In this document: one piece after another, positions 45,989-57,043 of the stretch
How the letters are laid out: each line of letters starts with the position of its first letter
How positions within the stretch are numbered: position 1 is the first letter of the stretch
Source: Labia minor
Lineage: Eukaryota > Arthropoda > Insecta > Dermaptera > Spongiphoridae
NCBI GenBank assembly: GCA_963082975.1
Contig: OY720348.1
Location: 19,707,146 to 19,771,145, forward strand
Reading direction: 5' to 3'
Length of the DNA stretch: 64,000 nt
Translations under genes and position numbers: made by a program
The notes under the pieces: generated by a model
Databases searched by the model: none
What the model saw: the letters and a program-made list of their open reading frames with translations, nothing else
What the model was told of the DNA's origin: nothing

Positions 45989-46751
45989 TTTTTCATAAAT
46001 TATATTTAAGAAATGTAAAAAAAAAATTTCCCTTTGATAGGAGAATTACCTATGATTGGTCTATTTAGAATCAACCAGTGGGCAGTAGTCGCAGTTTCAA
46101 AGGAAATGTCTCACAATTCATTTATTACATGCTATATATATATACTTTGAATGTATGCATATAATACATGGATACATAAAGGGGAAATATTAACTAAATG
46201 AATAGAATAGTCAGAAAGGTCCCTCCAAAGTTTGCTAATTGGCTCATATGAGATTAAAGGGGAGATACAGCTTTTATTTATTATTATTTATAATTATCAA
46301 AAAATAATATTTCATATCAACCTTTTAATCTACAGTTAATAAACAAAGGCTTCTCTAGAAGACCCTTTGAATGTAGGTTTCGGGTTTTGGTGTGGGGCAA
46401 GGGGAAAAAGTAGGAAATGGCTTTAGGGTTTTTGCTTTCTTTTTCTCATCCCATGTCGGTACATTAAAAGCGCTTCTTGAATTCTTAAACCAATTGACCG
46501 TATTCAATGATATATGATTAACACCATTGCAATGGGACCCACCCAATATGGAGAAACCCAATCTACTTTTCTTAATCAAGAAATTAGTTACTGTCGTCTA
46601 TTTAGTTAATAACTTTTCATTATCTGATAGGATTTGTTAATCATGAATAAGAAAATCGTCATAAATTGAATGAGAGAAGTGTTAGTTTCAATACACCACC
46701 ATCACAAATTTCCATTTTCTCACAACAAAACACCTCGTCTAATTTTATTTT
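45989..46751. other. Intergenic, 74-codon open stretch on minus strand
   Basis: 46355-46579 is open on the minus strand and somewhat GC-richer (TTCGGGTTTTGGTGTGGGGC). The conceptual product has no recognisable domain. Probably not a gene. Confidence 0.25.
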
Positions 46752-47213
46752 ATACCTTGTTCACCGAGTCACAGCACGGTACTTTAAAAATATATGAACT
46801 ATGAATATTTAAGATTAAGATTATTATTTAAAATAAATAAATGACAAAATAGATTAAACAATTTCAAAATATTTAAACGAACATAAATTAAAAAAATATA
46901 AAATATACAGCCTTTATTAATGAACTGAAAGACAGAAAAGTATGGCCTGTGAATATAACATAATATCTATTTCGTAATTTTATTTTATTCATAATATTTT
47001 GCATTTAAGGAAGCGTTTCCCGGTGTCATTTTTTTTGTTATTAAAATTTCTATTTTAAATTAAGAAAAACTAATGAGCATGATTTTTCCCGAGGCTGAAA
47101 CCAATACAGATCGATTCTTCTTTATAACAATTATCTATGGTTTAAATTTCAAAAAAATCTTTAGATCGGTTTAATATTTCAAAAATACAAATATATATAC
47201 AATTTTAGCTAGT
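46752..47213 (-). mobile_element. HINE-like family 4 copy
   Basis: Reverse orientation, from TACCTTGTTCACCGAGTCAC (3' hairpin region) to AATTTTAGCTAGTATA (5' end). Shared body blocks include AGACAGAAAAGTATGGCCTG and TTTTTCCCGAGGCTGA. Confidence 0.55.
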
Positions 47214-47238
47214 ATATCCCTACCAATTCCATTAAAAC

Positions 47239-47753
47239 TACTTAGTACCTGGAGCCGCCTCTCAGTCATTAAAACAAAACTATTCCTTATGAACTATGAA
47301 TATTTAAAATTAATATATTATTTAATTTAAAATAAATAAACTACAAAATATACGAAACAATTTCAAATAATTTAAAAGAAAAAATAGTCATAATACATTC
47401 AGCCCTTAAACGTGTTAATGCACTGAAAGACAGAAAAGTATGGCCTGTGGATATAACATAATATATATTTCTTAATTTGATTACAAAATATTATTGAAAT
47501 AAATATTTTTAATTTTATTTTATTTATAATATTTAAGGAAGCGCTGTCCGGTGTCATTTTTTATTATTAATTATTAATTATTAATTATTTTTTATTTTAA
47601 ATTAAGAAAAAACTAACAAAGATGATTTTTCCCGAGGCTGAGACCAATACACATCGATTTTTCTTTATAAATATTATCTATGGTGTGAATTTCAAAAAAA
47701 TCCTTCGAGCAGTTTAATATTTCAAAAAAACAAATATATTATTATTTTGCTAG
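47239..47753 (-). mobile_element. HINE-like family 4, second tandem copy
   Basis: Same orientation as the copy ending at 47213 and only ~25 bp away: ACTTAGTACCTGGAGCCGCC at one end, TTTTGCTAGTATA at the other. The ends share the AGACAGAAAAGTATGGCCTG and GATTTTTCCCGAGGCTGAGA blocks. Confidence 0.55.
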
Positions 47754-47885
47754 TATAATATTATAAGAAATACCTATTTTATAAGAACGAATATAGAAAG
47801 TATATATTTCTAAATTAAATAAAGATTTTATAATTTCCCATCAATTGCTAAATTAAAGACCTTTTTAGTATTTAATTTTAATATA

Positions 47886-48177
47886 AAATAAAATAATAAA
47901 ATAAAAATAACTTATGAACATTCTGTAAAAGGACAACATCTATCAAGTAGGTGGTCATCTAAGCCGGATGGAATGTTGTCTGATCAGTACAACGGATCCT
48001 CTCAACCTTTATCTTGATCGGAAGTTCTACTTCTTATTTCAAATAATTTCGATCACGTAGGTGGAGTGGATCTCGGTCCCAGAGGCATTAGAAAAATTCT
48101 CTTACCAGGCCTAGGATTTGAATCCGGGTCCACACGCTTGGAATGCAAACGTGTTGTTCCCAAGGCTACATTGGAGC
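47886..48177 (-). mobile_element. tRNA-derived SINE with 13-bp target duplication
   Basis: On the minus strand it begins GCTCCAATGTAGCCTTGGGA and runs through CACGTTTGCATTCCAAGCGT (anticodon-arm-like, TGC) to a B-box-like GGATTCAAATCC. Flanked by TAATTTTAATATA at 47873-47885 and 48178-48190. The head resembles tRNA-Ala. The tail is AT-rich simple sequence. Confidence 0.65.
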
Positions 48178-48190
48178 TAATTTTAATATA

Positions 48191-48796
48191 TAATACAAAT
48201 CTAAATCATTCCTTGGTAACCAATAATTATAATTTTAAGTAAAAATATATATGGGTAATAAATAATTTATCCACAATGAATCGAGTATAATTTTTCTAAC
48301 TATACTTGACTTGACATTACAAAATAATGTCTGAAAGAGTGTCTTTTTAGATATATATTTAAATAAGTTAAGGCTAAACTAAATTTCGACTTGATATATC
48401 TATTATTTCATTTTCAAAATATAATAGCGACGACAAAGTGGAATTTGAGTTAAACTCAATTAAATGATAAATTACAAAGTATAGTTATTATATATATTGT
48501 AATTAATTTAAATTATATGTATAGTAATCAAATTAATAACATCTTTAATAATTGAAATTAACAATAAATCTCAGTGGCCATTGAATTAAATTTTTTTAAA
48601 TTATATATTGCAATCTACAAAAATTGGACTCTGAACTTTTTACTATATTATATCGAAAATATAATTGGTGTATTGAATTACAGTGAATAAGAAAAGAAAA
48701 GTGAATATATGTAAAAAAAAAAATTCGGTTACTCCCTAATTTCTTTATTATAAAGTAAAAACGTCTTGAAGTGAGGGTCAAAATTAAAATTAAAAT
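48191..48796. other. Intergenic, nothing recognised
   Basis: AT-rich spacer without gene or named repeat. Confidence 0.4.
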
Positions 48797-49421
48797 AAGT
48801 TGACCTGTGGCCAGGTCCGAACCGACCGACGGTTTGAAATAAATTAATTTCCAGCTACAGAAACAATTTCAAATAATTTTCATATATCTATTAATGTAAT
48901 AAAAAACAGATATGGATACATAAATAATAAATATAAACATTTTTAATTTTATTTTATTTATAATATATATGCAAGACCAGGCTGTGACGTCATGAATGGC
49001 TGGATGTCGTCATATAATTTTAAATCAAGAAAAAACTAATAAATATGATTTTTCTCGAGGATAAAACCAATACAAAGTGCATGATTCGTGGTGATATATA
49101 AAAAAATCTCCTTTGGTGTGAAAATAACCCTTTCCTTCCTATCGTCGATCGCTAATACTACCACTTCCGGTTTCCGGAATTGCACCAAAAGTTGATCAAT
49201 TCATCCCACTGATGCATTAAGTAAATATACCAAATTTCATCAAAATCGGTTGAGCCGTTCAGGCTGTACACATCTATACGGACGGACAGACGGACGGACA
49301 GACATCATGCTAAAAATACTTTTTTCTGTTTAGAAAATGCATGATTCGTGGAGATATGTAAAAATCTCCACATGTGAAATTTGGTGTGAAAACAATACCT
49401 CCCTTACTATCGTCGGTCGGT
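48797..49421 (-). mobile_element. HINE family 3, complete copy
   Basis: From AAGTTGACCTGTGGCCAGG (3' stem-loop and tail) and ACCGACCGACGG to ATCGTCGGTCGGT (5' end inverted). It includes the GGACGGACAGACGGACGG microsatellite and AAATTTGGTGTGAAAACAAT. Confidence 0.75.
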
Positions 49422-49427
49422 AAAAAT

Positions 49428-50039
49428 CGGGAGTGTCCTCCCCTACACTTTCCCGCATATAAATAAGTAATTAGGTTATTATTATTATGTTTTAACAACA
49501 ATAAAAATAAACAAACTAATTAATTTAAATTATAAAGTAAAATGGTTTAACACTATTACCTATATATATTTATAATTTACACCTAACGCTACTTGTATAG
49601 GTAAAATGTCACTTTCGGTAGTCAGATCATGATGAAATTTGGTATCTGAATTTTTTTCATATTTTTAAATCTATATACAAAATATGAAGCAAATATCTCG
49701 AAGCAAACTGGTACTTTACTTGAAAGGTAAACTCAACCATTGTAGGTAAAGTACCATTACCGGTTAACCGATTTTGGCGAAATTTTGATAGAATTGTACA
49801 AACTGTGAATAATATCGGTGTACCAAATTTCGAAGTCCTAGCTTGATTAGTTTCTGAGTAAATTTGCTCACAGAGAAACATTACATACATCCATACATCC
49901 ATACATACACACACAGACATAATTCGAAAAATGGTATTTTCCGACTCAGGGAGGTCTAAACGTCAAGATCTATGGAAATTTCGAAGTCGAAATTTTTGAC
50001 GATTCCAATACTTCCCTTATACGAAGTATGCAGGAAAGT
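49428..50039 (-). mobile_element. HINE family 2, complete copy
   Basis: From CGGGAGTGTCCTCCCCTA (3' stem-loop) plus ACTTTCCCGCAT to ACGAAGTATGCAGGAAAGT (5' end, inverted subterminal repeat). Internal (CATA)/(CA)n block at about 49885-49918. Lies directly between two family 3 copies. Confidence 0.75.
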
Positions 50040-50042
50040 AAA

Positions 50043-50542
50043 AACCAGGCACAGAACCGACCGACGATTTGAAATAAATAAATTCTAAACAACATTATAT
50101 ATATATATATAAACTATAAAAAAAAAAAAATATTTTTGAAACTTGAATTAAAATGAAAAATTATATTATCCTGGTTTTTATTTTTAGTTTACTTACTCAA
50201 TTATTAATTACTACTCTATTTTAAGTGAAATATTTTCTGACAATGAATATAAAATTAATACTTTGTAAACTACTACTTCCGGTTTCCCGATATACACCAA
50301 AATGTTGATGAATTCATGCTACTAATGCATTAAGTAAATATACCAAATTTTATCGAAATCCCTTTAGCCGTTTAAGCTGTGTACGTCTATTCGGATAAAC
50401 AATGGACAGACGGACGGACATACATCATGCTAAAAATACTTTTTTCTGTTAACAAAATGCATGATTCGTTGAGGTATGTAAAAATCTCCACATGTGAAAT
50501 TTGGTGTGAAAACAATACCTACCCTTCCTATCGTCGGTCGGT
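50043..50542 (-). mobile_element. HINE family 3 copy, 3' tip missing
   Basis: Starts AACCAGGCACAGAACCGACC, lacking the last ~14 bp of the element, and ends ATCGTCGGTCGGT. Body as in the other copies. Confidence 0.7.
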
Positions 50543-50590
50543 AATAATTTTTATTGTGGTTCGTGTTTCAGCTAAAAATTTGTATAAAAT

Positions 50591-50700
50591 AAGTTGACCT
50601 GTGGCCAGGTCCGAACCGACCGACGGTTTGAAGTAAATTCATTTCCAGCTACAGAAACAATTTCAAATATAAATATTTTTAATTATTTATTATTAATTAA
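50591..50700 (-). mobile_element. HINE family 3, 3' end only
   Basis: AAGTTGACCTGTGGCCAGG to TTCCAGCTACAGAAACAATT, then unrelated AT-rich sequence. Confidence 0.65.
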
Positions 50701-50782
50701 TAGTAGATTTTCAATATTTAAGATAAGTAAAAATATATATTATATTTTCATTCACTTTTATGTTGTAAACAGATCCATTTTT

Positions 50783-51718
50783 ACCGACCGACGATAGTAA
50801 GGGAGGGTATTGTTTACACACCAAATTTCACATGTGGAGATTTTTACAAATCTCCACGAATCATCCATTTTGTTAACAGAAAAAAGTATTTTTAGCATGA
50901 TGTCTGTCTGTCTGTCCGTCCGTCTGTCCGTCTGTGTGCCCGTATAGACGTGTACAGCTTGAACGGCCCAAGGGATTTTGATAAAATTTGGTATATTTAC
51001 TTAATGCATCAGTATGATGGATTGATCAACTTTTGGTGTACATGTATATCCGGAAACCGGAAGTGGTAGTATTACCGATCGACGATAGGAAGGGAAGGGT
51101 TATTTTCACACCAAATTTCACATGAGAAGATTTTTTACATATCTCCACGCATCATGCACTTTATATTGGTTTTATCCTCGGGAAAAATCATCTTCATTAA
51201 TTTTTTCTTAATTTAAAATTATATGACGTCACTCAGCCCTTCATGATGTCACAGCCAGCGCCTCCTTATATATTATAAATAAAATAAAATTAAAAATATT
51301 TATGTTATATCCATATCTATTTTTATTGCATTAATCTTCTTCTTAAGGTGCCATCTCCGTTTCGGAGTTTGGCTATCATCATGACTAGGATAGCCTTAGA
51401 AGCTGCCCAGCCTTGATAATTTTTCTTGGGGTGGTTTCCCGTTGCCTTCCGCATGTATAGAACCAGGAACTGACAGTTCCTGGAGCCGGAGGCAGCTGAT
51501 GTTAAATTGAATTTTATTAGAAAAATTTGTTCTTAGTTGGAATCGAACGCTGACTTCTTGTATAGAAAATTGTTATGCTACACGCTCGGCTAGCTGCCTC
51601 CTTATTGCATTAATAGATATATTAAAATTTTTTGAAATTGTTTCTGTAGCTGGAAATTAATTTATTTCAACCCGTCGCTCGATTCTGAGCCTGGCCACAG
51701 GTCAACTTTTTTTTCTTT
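50783..51718 (+). mobile_element. HINE family 3, complete copy carrying a SINE
   Basis: 5' ACCGACCGACGATAGTAAGG, (GTCT)/(GTCC)n at about 50902-50935, a body with a repeated ACCGATCGACGATAGGAAGG block near 51074, and 3' CCTGGCCACAGGTCAACTT. About 935 bp because a 265-bp SINE lies at 51336-51600. Confidence 0.75.
51336..51600 (-). mobile_element. tRNA-derived SINE inside a HINE
   Basis: Minus strand begins GGAGGCAGCTAGCCGAGCGT (A-box-like) and has GCGTTCGATTCCAAC (B-box). The body has GGCAACGGGAAACCACCCC and ends CTTAAGAAGAAG. Target duplication TTATTGCATTAAT at 51323-51335 and 51601-51613 (13 of 13). Confidence 0.85.
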
Positions 51719-52577
51719 TTGATCAAATATTTTATATATTATATATAAAAAAAAAACAAAATCTTGTTTTAAAAATAGTTTATTATAACATCTTGAAATA
51801 GCAGATATATTACTTACTACTATATATTCCATAATTTTCTTAAATTTCATCAATTAAGTAGTGCAATTCGTTCCAGAAGTCATATTTTTCACATATGTCA
51901 TAACGAAAATTGGATTAATCCATTCCTGTCTTATATATTGCTCATTTAAATCTATTAAAAACAATAAAAATACTTAATAATAATTTAAGAAAAAATAACT
52001 CGATATTTACAAATATATAAAAGTTTTGCGTCGTTAATTTGGACCGAAGAGCGACGGTAATCGAAATATATTTGTCTATATAATAAAATTATTATTTTTT
52101 CAATTCCGTGGTATAAGTAAACACATTCCCTACCTTTAAAATTATCTTCTCTGCTTATAATTGATAAAAGATGTCGTTAAAAAACAAATTCAAACCAAAT
52201 TTTGAGCGACGTAATTTCAAAATGAGGCAAAATGAGATTGGGGGGGGGGGGGGTGTATTGAGGTGAACTATTGGCTTAACTCGAATGTAGAGAGGAGGAA
52301 GAGGAGGGTCACCTTACGAAAAAACATCAGGTAACATTCTTCAGGTGTTTTCTCTCTTACAGGTGTTTTCTCAAGGATAATACCAATCGTAAGATTATGT
52401 AAGTGAATCCAAACCGTTAAACACGCATAAATATATAATTTACATGAAAAAGAGGCGTTCACAAAGCGGGGTACTACCGTACTGTAATTTACTTACTATT
52501 TTGAATAGAAAAAATATTGTTATATTTGATGTATATGGTTCTAGTTTACAAAATTCCAGCATTTTAATTATTTTTTT
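51719..52577. other. Intergenic, nothing recognised
   Basis: AT-rich spacer with a G run (52240-52253). No gene recognised. Confidence 0.4.
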
Positions 52578-52738
52578 ACCGACCGACGATAGTAAGGGAA
52601 GGTATTGTTTTCACACCAAATTTCATATGTGGAGATTTTTACATATCTCCATGAATCATGCATTTTCTTAACAGAAAAAAGTATTTTTAGCATGATGTCT
52701 GTCCGTCTGTCCATTGTGTGTCCGTATAGACGTGTAAA
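52578..52738 (+). mobile_element. HINE family 3, 5' fragment
   Basis: ACCGACCGACGATAGTAAGG to GTATAGACGTGTAAATGG, where it stops abruptly at a mariner remnant. Confidence 0.65.
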
Positions 52739-53137
52739 TGGATTGGAATGGTAGAAATCAAATAGGGACATAAGAAAGGAAAGAAAAGTTTGTTTGTGAG
52801 ATGATTTCAACGTTTGAGACCAATCTCTTTTCTTTTTCTCGTTTCTTTAGGTTTAGAAACAAAAAATAGTCACTCGGGGTTAAATCCGGAGAATATGGCG
52901 GATGAGGGAGCAATTCGTATCCCAATTCATATATTTTCATGGAAATTCACTTTTTTTCATTCTTTTTTTCAGATCACGAGTTAGTCTGCTATTAATGGAT
53001 TTCAAAAAAAAACTAAAAGACCCAGCTGGTTCCAATTTCGACTGGTGTCAGCCGATAGTTGCCTACTGTCAGGGGCCGTGTTGCCATTTCATTTAAGAGA
53101 CTGGAAATTTAAAAAGGCACGGACTTATTGACCTGCC
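52739..53137 (-). mobile_element. mariner element, internally deleted
   Basis: Minus strand: TIR-like GGGCAGGTCAATAAGTCCGT at 53137 downwards, a 5' region shared with the element at 44063. Then transposase C-terminal coding ELGYELLPHPPYSPDLTPSD and YFLFLNLKK, the mariner HPPYSPDL signature with its catalytic Asp. Catalytic core upstream is lost. Confidence 0.75.
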
Positions 53138-53389
53138 CTAAAAGAAAAGACTTCTTCAATGATGAGTTGATAATTGAAAGAAAACTAAAATTATTGATTT
53201 TGGAGTATTTAATTCAATTATAATTTCTATATTAATTATTTATTATTTGTAGTATTATCTTTGGTGAAATGAAAAATAAAAATTGAAAAGTTAATGTTCC
53301 ATGTTATCATAACTTTTTTTTTTTTAATATTCAATTAGAAATCTAATATTAATTGGCCAATTAATTGGAATTACCTTGGTAGGGCAGAT
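53138..53389. other. Intergenic, nothing recognised
   Basis: Short AT-rich spacer before the GC-rich island. Confidence 0.35.
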
Positions 53390-53830
53390 TGATTTTAGGA
53401 TCAATTATTCAATCGACGAGGATGCGTATTGCATGAAGGAACGAAACATTGGCTGGAAGAGGTGGAGGGGTGAAGACTTGGTCATCGAAGAGCAACTCAA
53501 CCATTTAGCAGGACCACCAGGTTGAACCTCTCTACCTCCCCCCATCCACCCCCTCCATCACCCGCCACCCCTTCACCCCTCAACCCATCAACCCCCCACC
53601 ACAACATCATTCAGGAGACAAGGGGTGGAGCTTAATCTGGCTCCGCCCCTCTGGCACGCGCATTCCTATTTGACTTGCAACATTGTACCCCTCCGGTGCC
53701 CCGAGCCACGTCAAACAACCAAAATCCATAATTAAAATATCCCCCCTCTCCATACCGCCACATCATCTCCTGGCATTCAGCAAGGAGCTCCAACCGGGCT
53801 ACGCATTTTCATCCCCTCGCTAAAATAGAC
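53390..53830. other. GC-rich island, unclassified
   Basis: About 440 bp with C-rich tracts (CTCTACCTCCCCCCATCCAC) and mixed-complexity parts (GGCTCCGCCCCTCTGGCACG; AAGGAGCTCCAACCGGGCTA). No long frame. Very different from the surrounding composition. Could be conserved regulatory DNA. Confidence 0.4.
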
Positions 53831-53895
53831 ATGGAAACTTCACTAATTTTTTTTTTTTTTTTTTTGCTTTGTTCTACAATAGAATAAATAGGATA

Positions 53896-53934
<39 letters not shown>

Positions 53935-53949
53935 TCAACTTTTTCAACT

Positions 53950-54655
53950 TATATATATATATATGTGTATGTAATTGTTTACTAAGCTTCAGGGATTTGG
54001 ATGAAACTTTGCCAGTGGATTCATTTTCTAATTCCAAAGAAACTTTCCTTATGCAATATTTCTCGGTCTTTTCTAGTTTATGAGATACAAATTATTAAAG
54101 TTTGACAGATAAACTAAATTATTGAAGTTATGAATGAGGGGTCATTTAATAATGTTTTATTGACTAATTCAGTAATTATTCACTTACTCACTAATTTTCG
54201 GTTCGTTTTGGATATAGAAAAATTATTTAATTAATTAATTTTTTAATTTTCATAAAACTAAACCGACCTGAACCCCCCCTCAAAGAAAATTAGAGGAGCC
54301 CTCTACTGGTCAAATGAATAAAACATGGTAGTTAAAAAGAATATCAATGGATTTATATGCAAAATTTAATATTATTTAATTAATTATTTTTTTAATCTTC
54401 ATATAACCAAATCGAACTGAAACCCTCCCCCCCCCCAAGAAAATTAGTGAATGCCTCTGCTGGTCAGATGATTAAAATATGGTAGCTAAATAGAATATCA
54501 AATCAAATTTTAATAATGTTTATCTCGTAAACTAGAAGAGACTGCCACAAATTCTATGAGAAAAGTTTCTTTGGAATTAAACAAGGAACCCACAGGTAAA
54601 GTTTCATCCAAACCCCTGAAGCTTCCCGTTTTGTAAACAATTACCTATATATTTA
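53950..54655. mobile_element. Foldback element
   Basis: Inverted arms of about 170 bp: CTTCAGGGATTTGGATGAAA near 53988 and TTTCATCCAAACCCCTGAAG near 54602. The centre carries two CCAAATCG/CCAGCAG-type segments, so the middle is itself repeated. Related to the foldbacks at 10.1 and 59.7 kb. Confidence 0.7.
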
Positions 54656-55310
54656 ATATTAGAACCTAAATCTATTTTCATATGTGACGATATATACCCA
54701 TATTCATATATAGTGAAATCAGAAAATCCAATAATCCCATTCATCCTACCATTCTTATTTTCAGCCATTCATTTTCTAATCTCTTCCTATTCTCTTGTAA
54801 TCATTTTTCTATCTGTCTATCGTCTCTTTATTTAGTAATTGTTTTCTTATTGGTTTCTCCTTTAACGAACTTCTTATTGAAAGCTACGGAATTCTTCATT
54901 TTTTTAGGACAGAGAATCCTATTTTAGGACAGAGAATCCTATTTTCAAATATTTGGATCTATTCTCTTTCCCCCAAAGTTATGTATAGTTTTATCGATTT
55001 TAATCTTGATACCCTTCTATAATATATTTGATGAAATAATCCTGTTTTTTTCATAATACAGGCGCTATGCGATTCTTAATATAAATGCTTCTCGAATTTT
55101 ATTCTCCTTTCATGATTATAATACCTACATACCAATTTAAACTTTTCTACATTTTCAAATTCCACGTTTTATATTTCACCATTTTTTTTATACAATCTTT
55201 AATTGAATTTGCAGGCACTTAACACTTTGCTAATAAATTCTACAAAAGATTTTTCATTACTTTTATTCAGTTAGTAATTTTATTGGTATTCCAATGGTAT
55301 TTTCCTTTTA

Positions 55311-55343
<33 letters not shown>

Positions 55344-56480
55344 TTTATTAATTAAATTTATTTTATCTTTTATCTTTTGTAACGTTCAATTCACCTGAAT
55401 TAATTTCCGTTATCTCTCTATCGTTAGAATCTCTGTTTTATTTTCTATAATACAAATTTAAAAATATTTTAAAAAATAAAATATATATAATATAGATATT
55501 GCAAATATAAATTAACATTCCAACCGAATGATTCCTATATATTTTTTTTTTCATTAGGTGAAATTGGAGACATCAAGTTTATACTTACAATTTCATAATC
55601 TCATCAAAAATAGAAATGATCGAGAGGCAAATTGCGGAAGAATGTATAATACAATCAGGGTTGTGTTAAAAGAGAAAGGGCTACAATCCTAGAGAGAAAA
55701 GTTAATAAAAGTTGTTTTAAAAAATTAGTTATATATAATTGGATACTATTGTAAAGAGATGTAAATTATTCTGTATATCATCAGTGGTGTATTGGGAGGG
55801 GAACGCGGGGGAAGGACGTTCCCTTACCTTTTTTTCAGAACTGGAACGCGTTCCAGTACATTTTCATGTCCAACAACTTCCACTTAAATCTACTGTTAGA
55901 ATTTCTTTTTTTGTGTTCGTTAATACTTTGTATAGTAAGAATAAGACCTGATTATAGACCAACTCAAAATAAATGAATTCTATGTAATTTTATAATATAT
56001 ATATATATATATATTTAATTATATCTAAAAACATATATCTATTATACACTTTTTAAAATAGCTTCGACTCTGAACTCGGAGATTATCCCATACGATGTGC
56101 ACTGTGTATGAAGGTTCAAGTTAAACTGAAAAAATTAAAACTTATATGGAAAAAAATAGTTTGATGAAAATAGGACCTTTTTTGCTTCCACTATGCGTTC
56201 CCTTACTTCTTATTTTACCAATACATCACTGATATCAATCAATCAAACAATTTATTAATGCCTTTAACAGGACAGTTATAAATTATTATTGAAAAAATAT
56301 CTATATTATATATGTTATTATATTATAAGAATATTAAAATAGATAAAGACAAAAATATTTAATAATTTAATAAAATCTTAAATTACTTAAAATGAAATTT
56401 GGAAATGTTGAAAAGTTTAAATCTTATCTTTCTTATCTTATTATAGTAGCAAAAATTGAATATATATCTTATCTTATTAT
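54656..56480. other. Intergenic, nothing recognised
   Basis: AT-rich. (TC)n(TG)n lies at about 55312-55342. A short GC-richer stretch (GGGGAACGCGGGGGAAGGAC near 55797) and its flanks are open for 70 codons on plus, without any known domain. Confidence 0.35.
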
Positions 56481-57043
56481 ACTAGCAAAAATTGTTTATA
56501 TATAGTTTTGTATATATTATTATATTTGTATTTTTGAAATATTAAACCGCTCGAAAGATTTTTTTGAAATTCACCCCATAGATAATATTTATAAAGAAAA
56601 ATCGATGTGTATTGGTCTCAGCCTCGGGAAAAATCATCTTTGTTAGTTTGTTCTTGATTTAAAATAGGAATTTTAATGATAAAAAAATGGCACCGGGCAA
56701 CGCCAGGCAGCGCTTCCTTAAATACAAAATATTATAAATAAAATATAAATTAAAAATATTTATTTTAACTACCTATATTTTGTAATCAAATTAAGAAAAA
56801 TATAATATGTTATATCCACAGGCCATACTTTTCTGTCTTTCAGTGCATTAATACGTACGTTTAAGGGCTTTATGTTTTATTGCTATTATTTTTTTTTTGA
56901 TTTATGTTCTTTTAAATTATTTGAAATTGTTGTATTTTGTCGTTTATTTATTTTAAATAATAATCATAATCTTAAATATTCATATTTCATAAGGAATAAT
57001 TTTTTTTTAATGACTGAGCGGTGGCTCGGTGAATCAGGTACTA
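56481..57043 (+). mobile_element. HINE-like family 4 copy
   Basis: From ACTAGCAAAAATTGTTTATA to GAGCGGTGGCTCGGTGAATC and AGGTACTAAG. Body blocks AACCGCTCGAAAGATTTTTT, CAGCCTCGGGAAAAATCATC and AGGCCATACTTTTCTGTCTT. The 5' end is preceded by a partial direct repeat of itself (about 56420-56470). Confidence 0.6.

Noticed and set aside
46355-46579. 74-codon minus-strand frame as a gene
   Set aside because: No homology recognised, no splice or UTR context, and a length expected by chance in a GC-richer patch.
48105-48177. A functional tRNA-Ala gene on the minus strand
   Set aside because: tRNA-like head only; stems are mismatched and the sequence continues into a SINE body.
49657-49920. 87-codon open frame on the minus strand
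   Set aside because: Lies wholly inside a HINE family 2 copy; it reads through the CA/CATA microsatellite and repeat body.
50379-50797. Two 67-72-codon open frames on plus
   Set aside because: Both fall within or across HINE family 3 copies and have no domain.
51336-51600. A functional tRNA gene on the minus strand
   Set aside because: A- and B-box-like motifs are present, but the cloverleaf is not intact and the unit has a SINE body, tail and target duplication.
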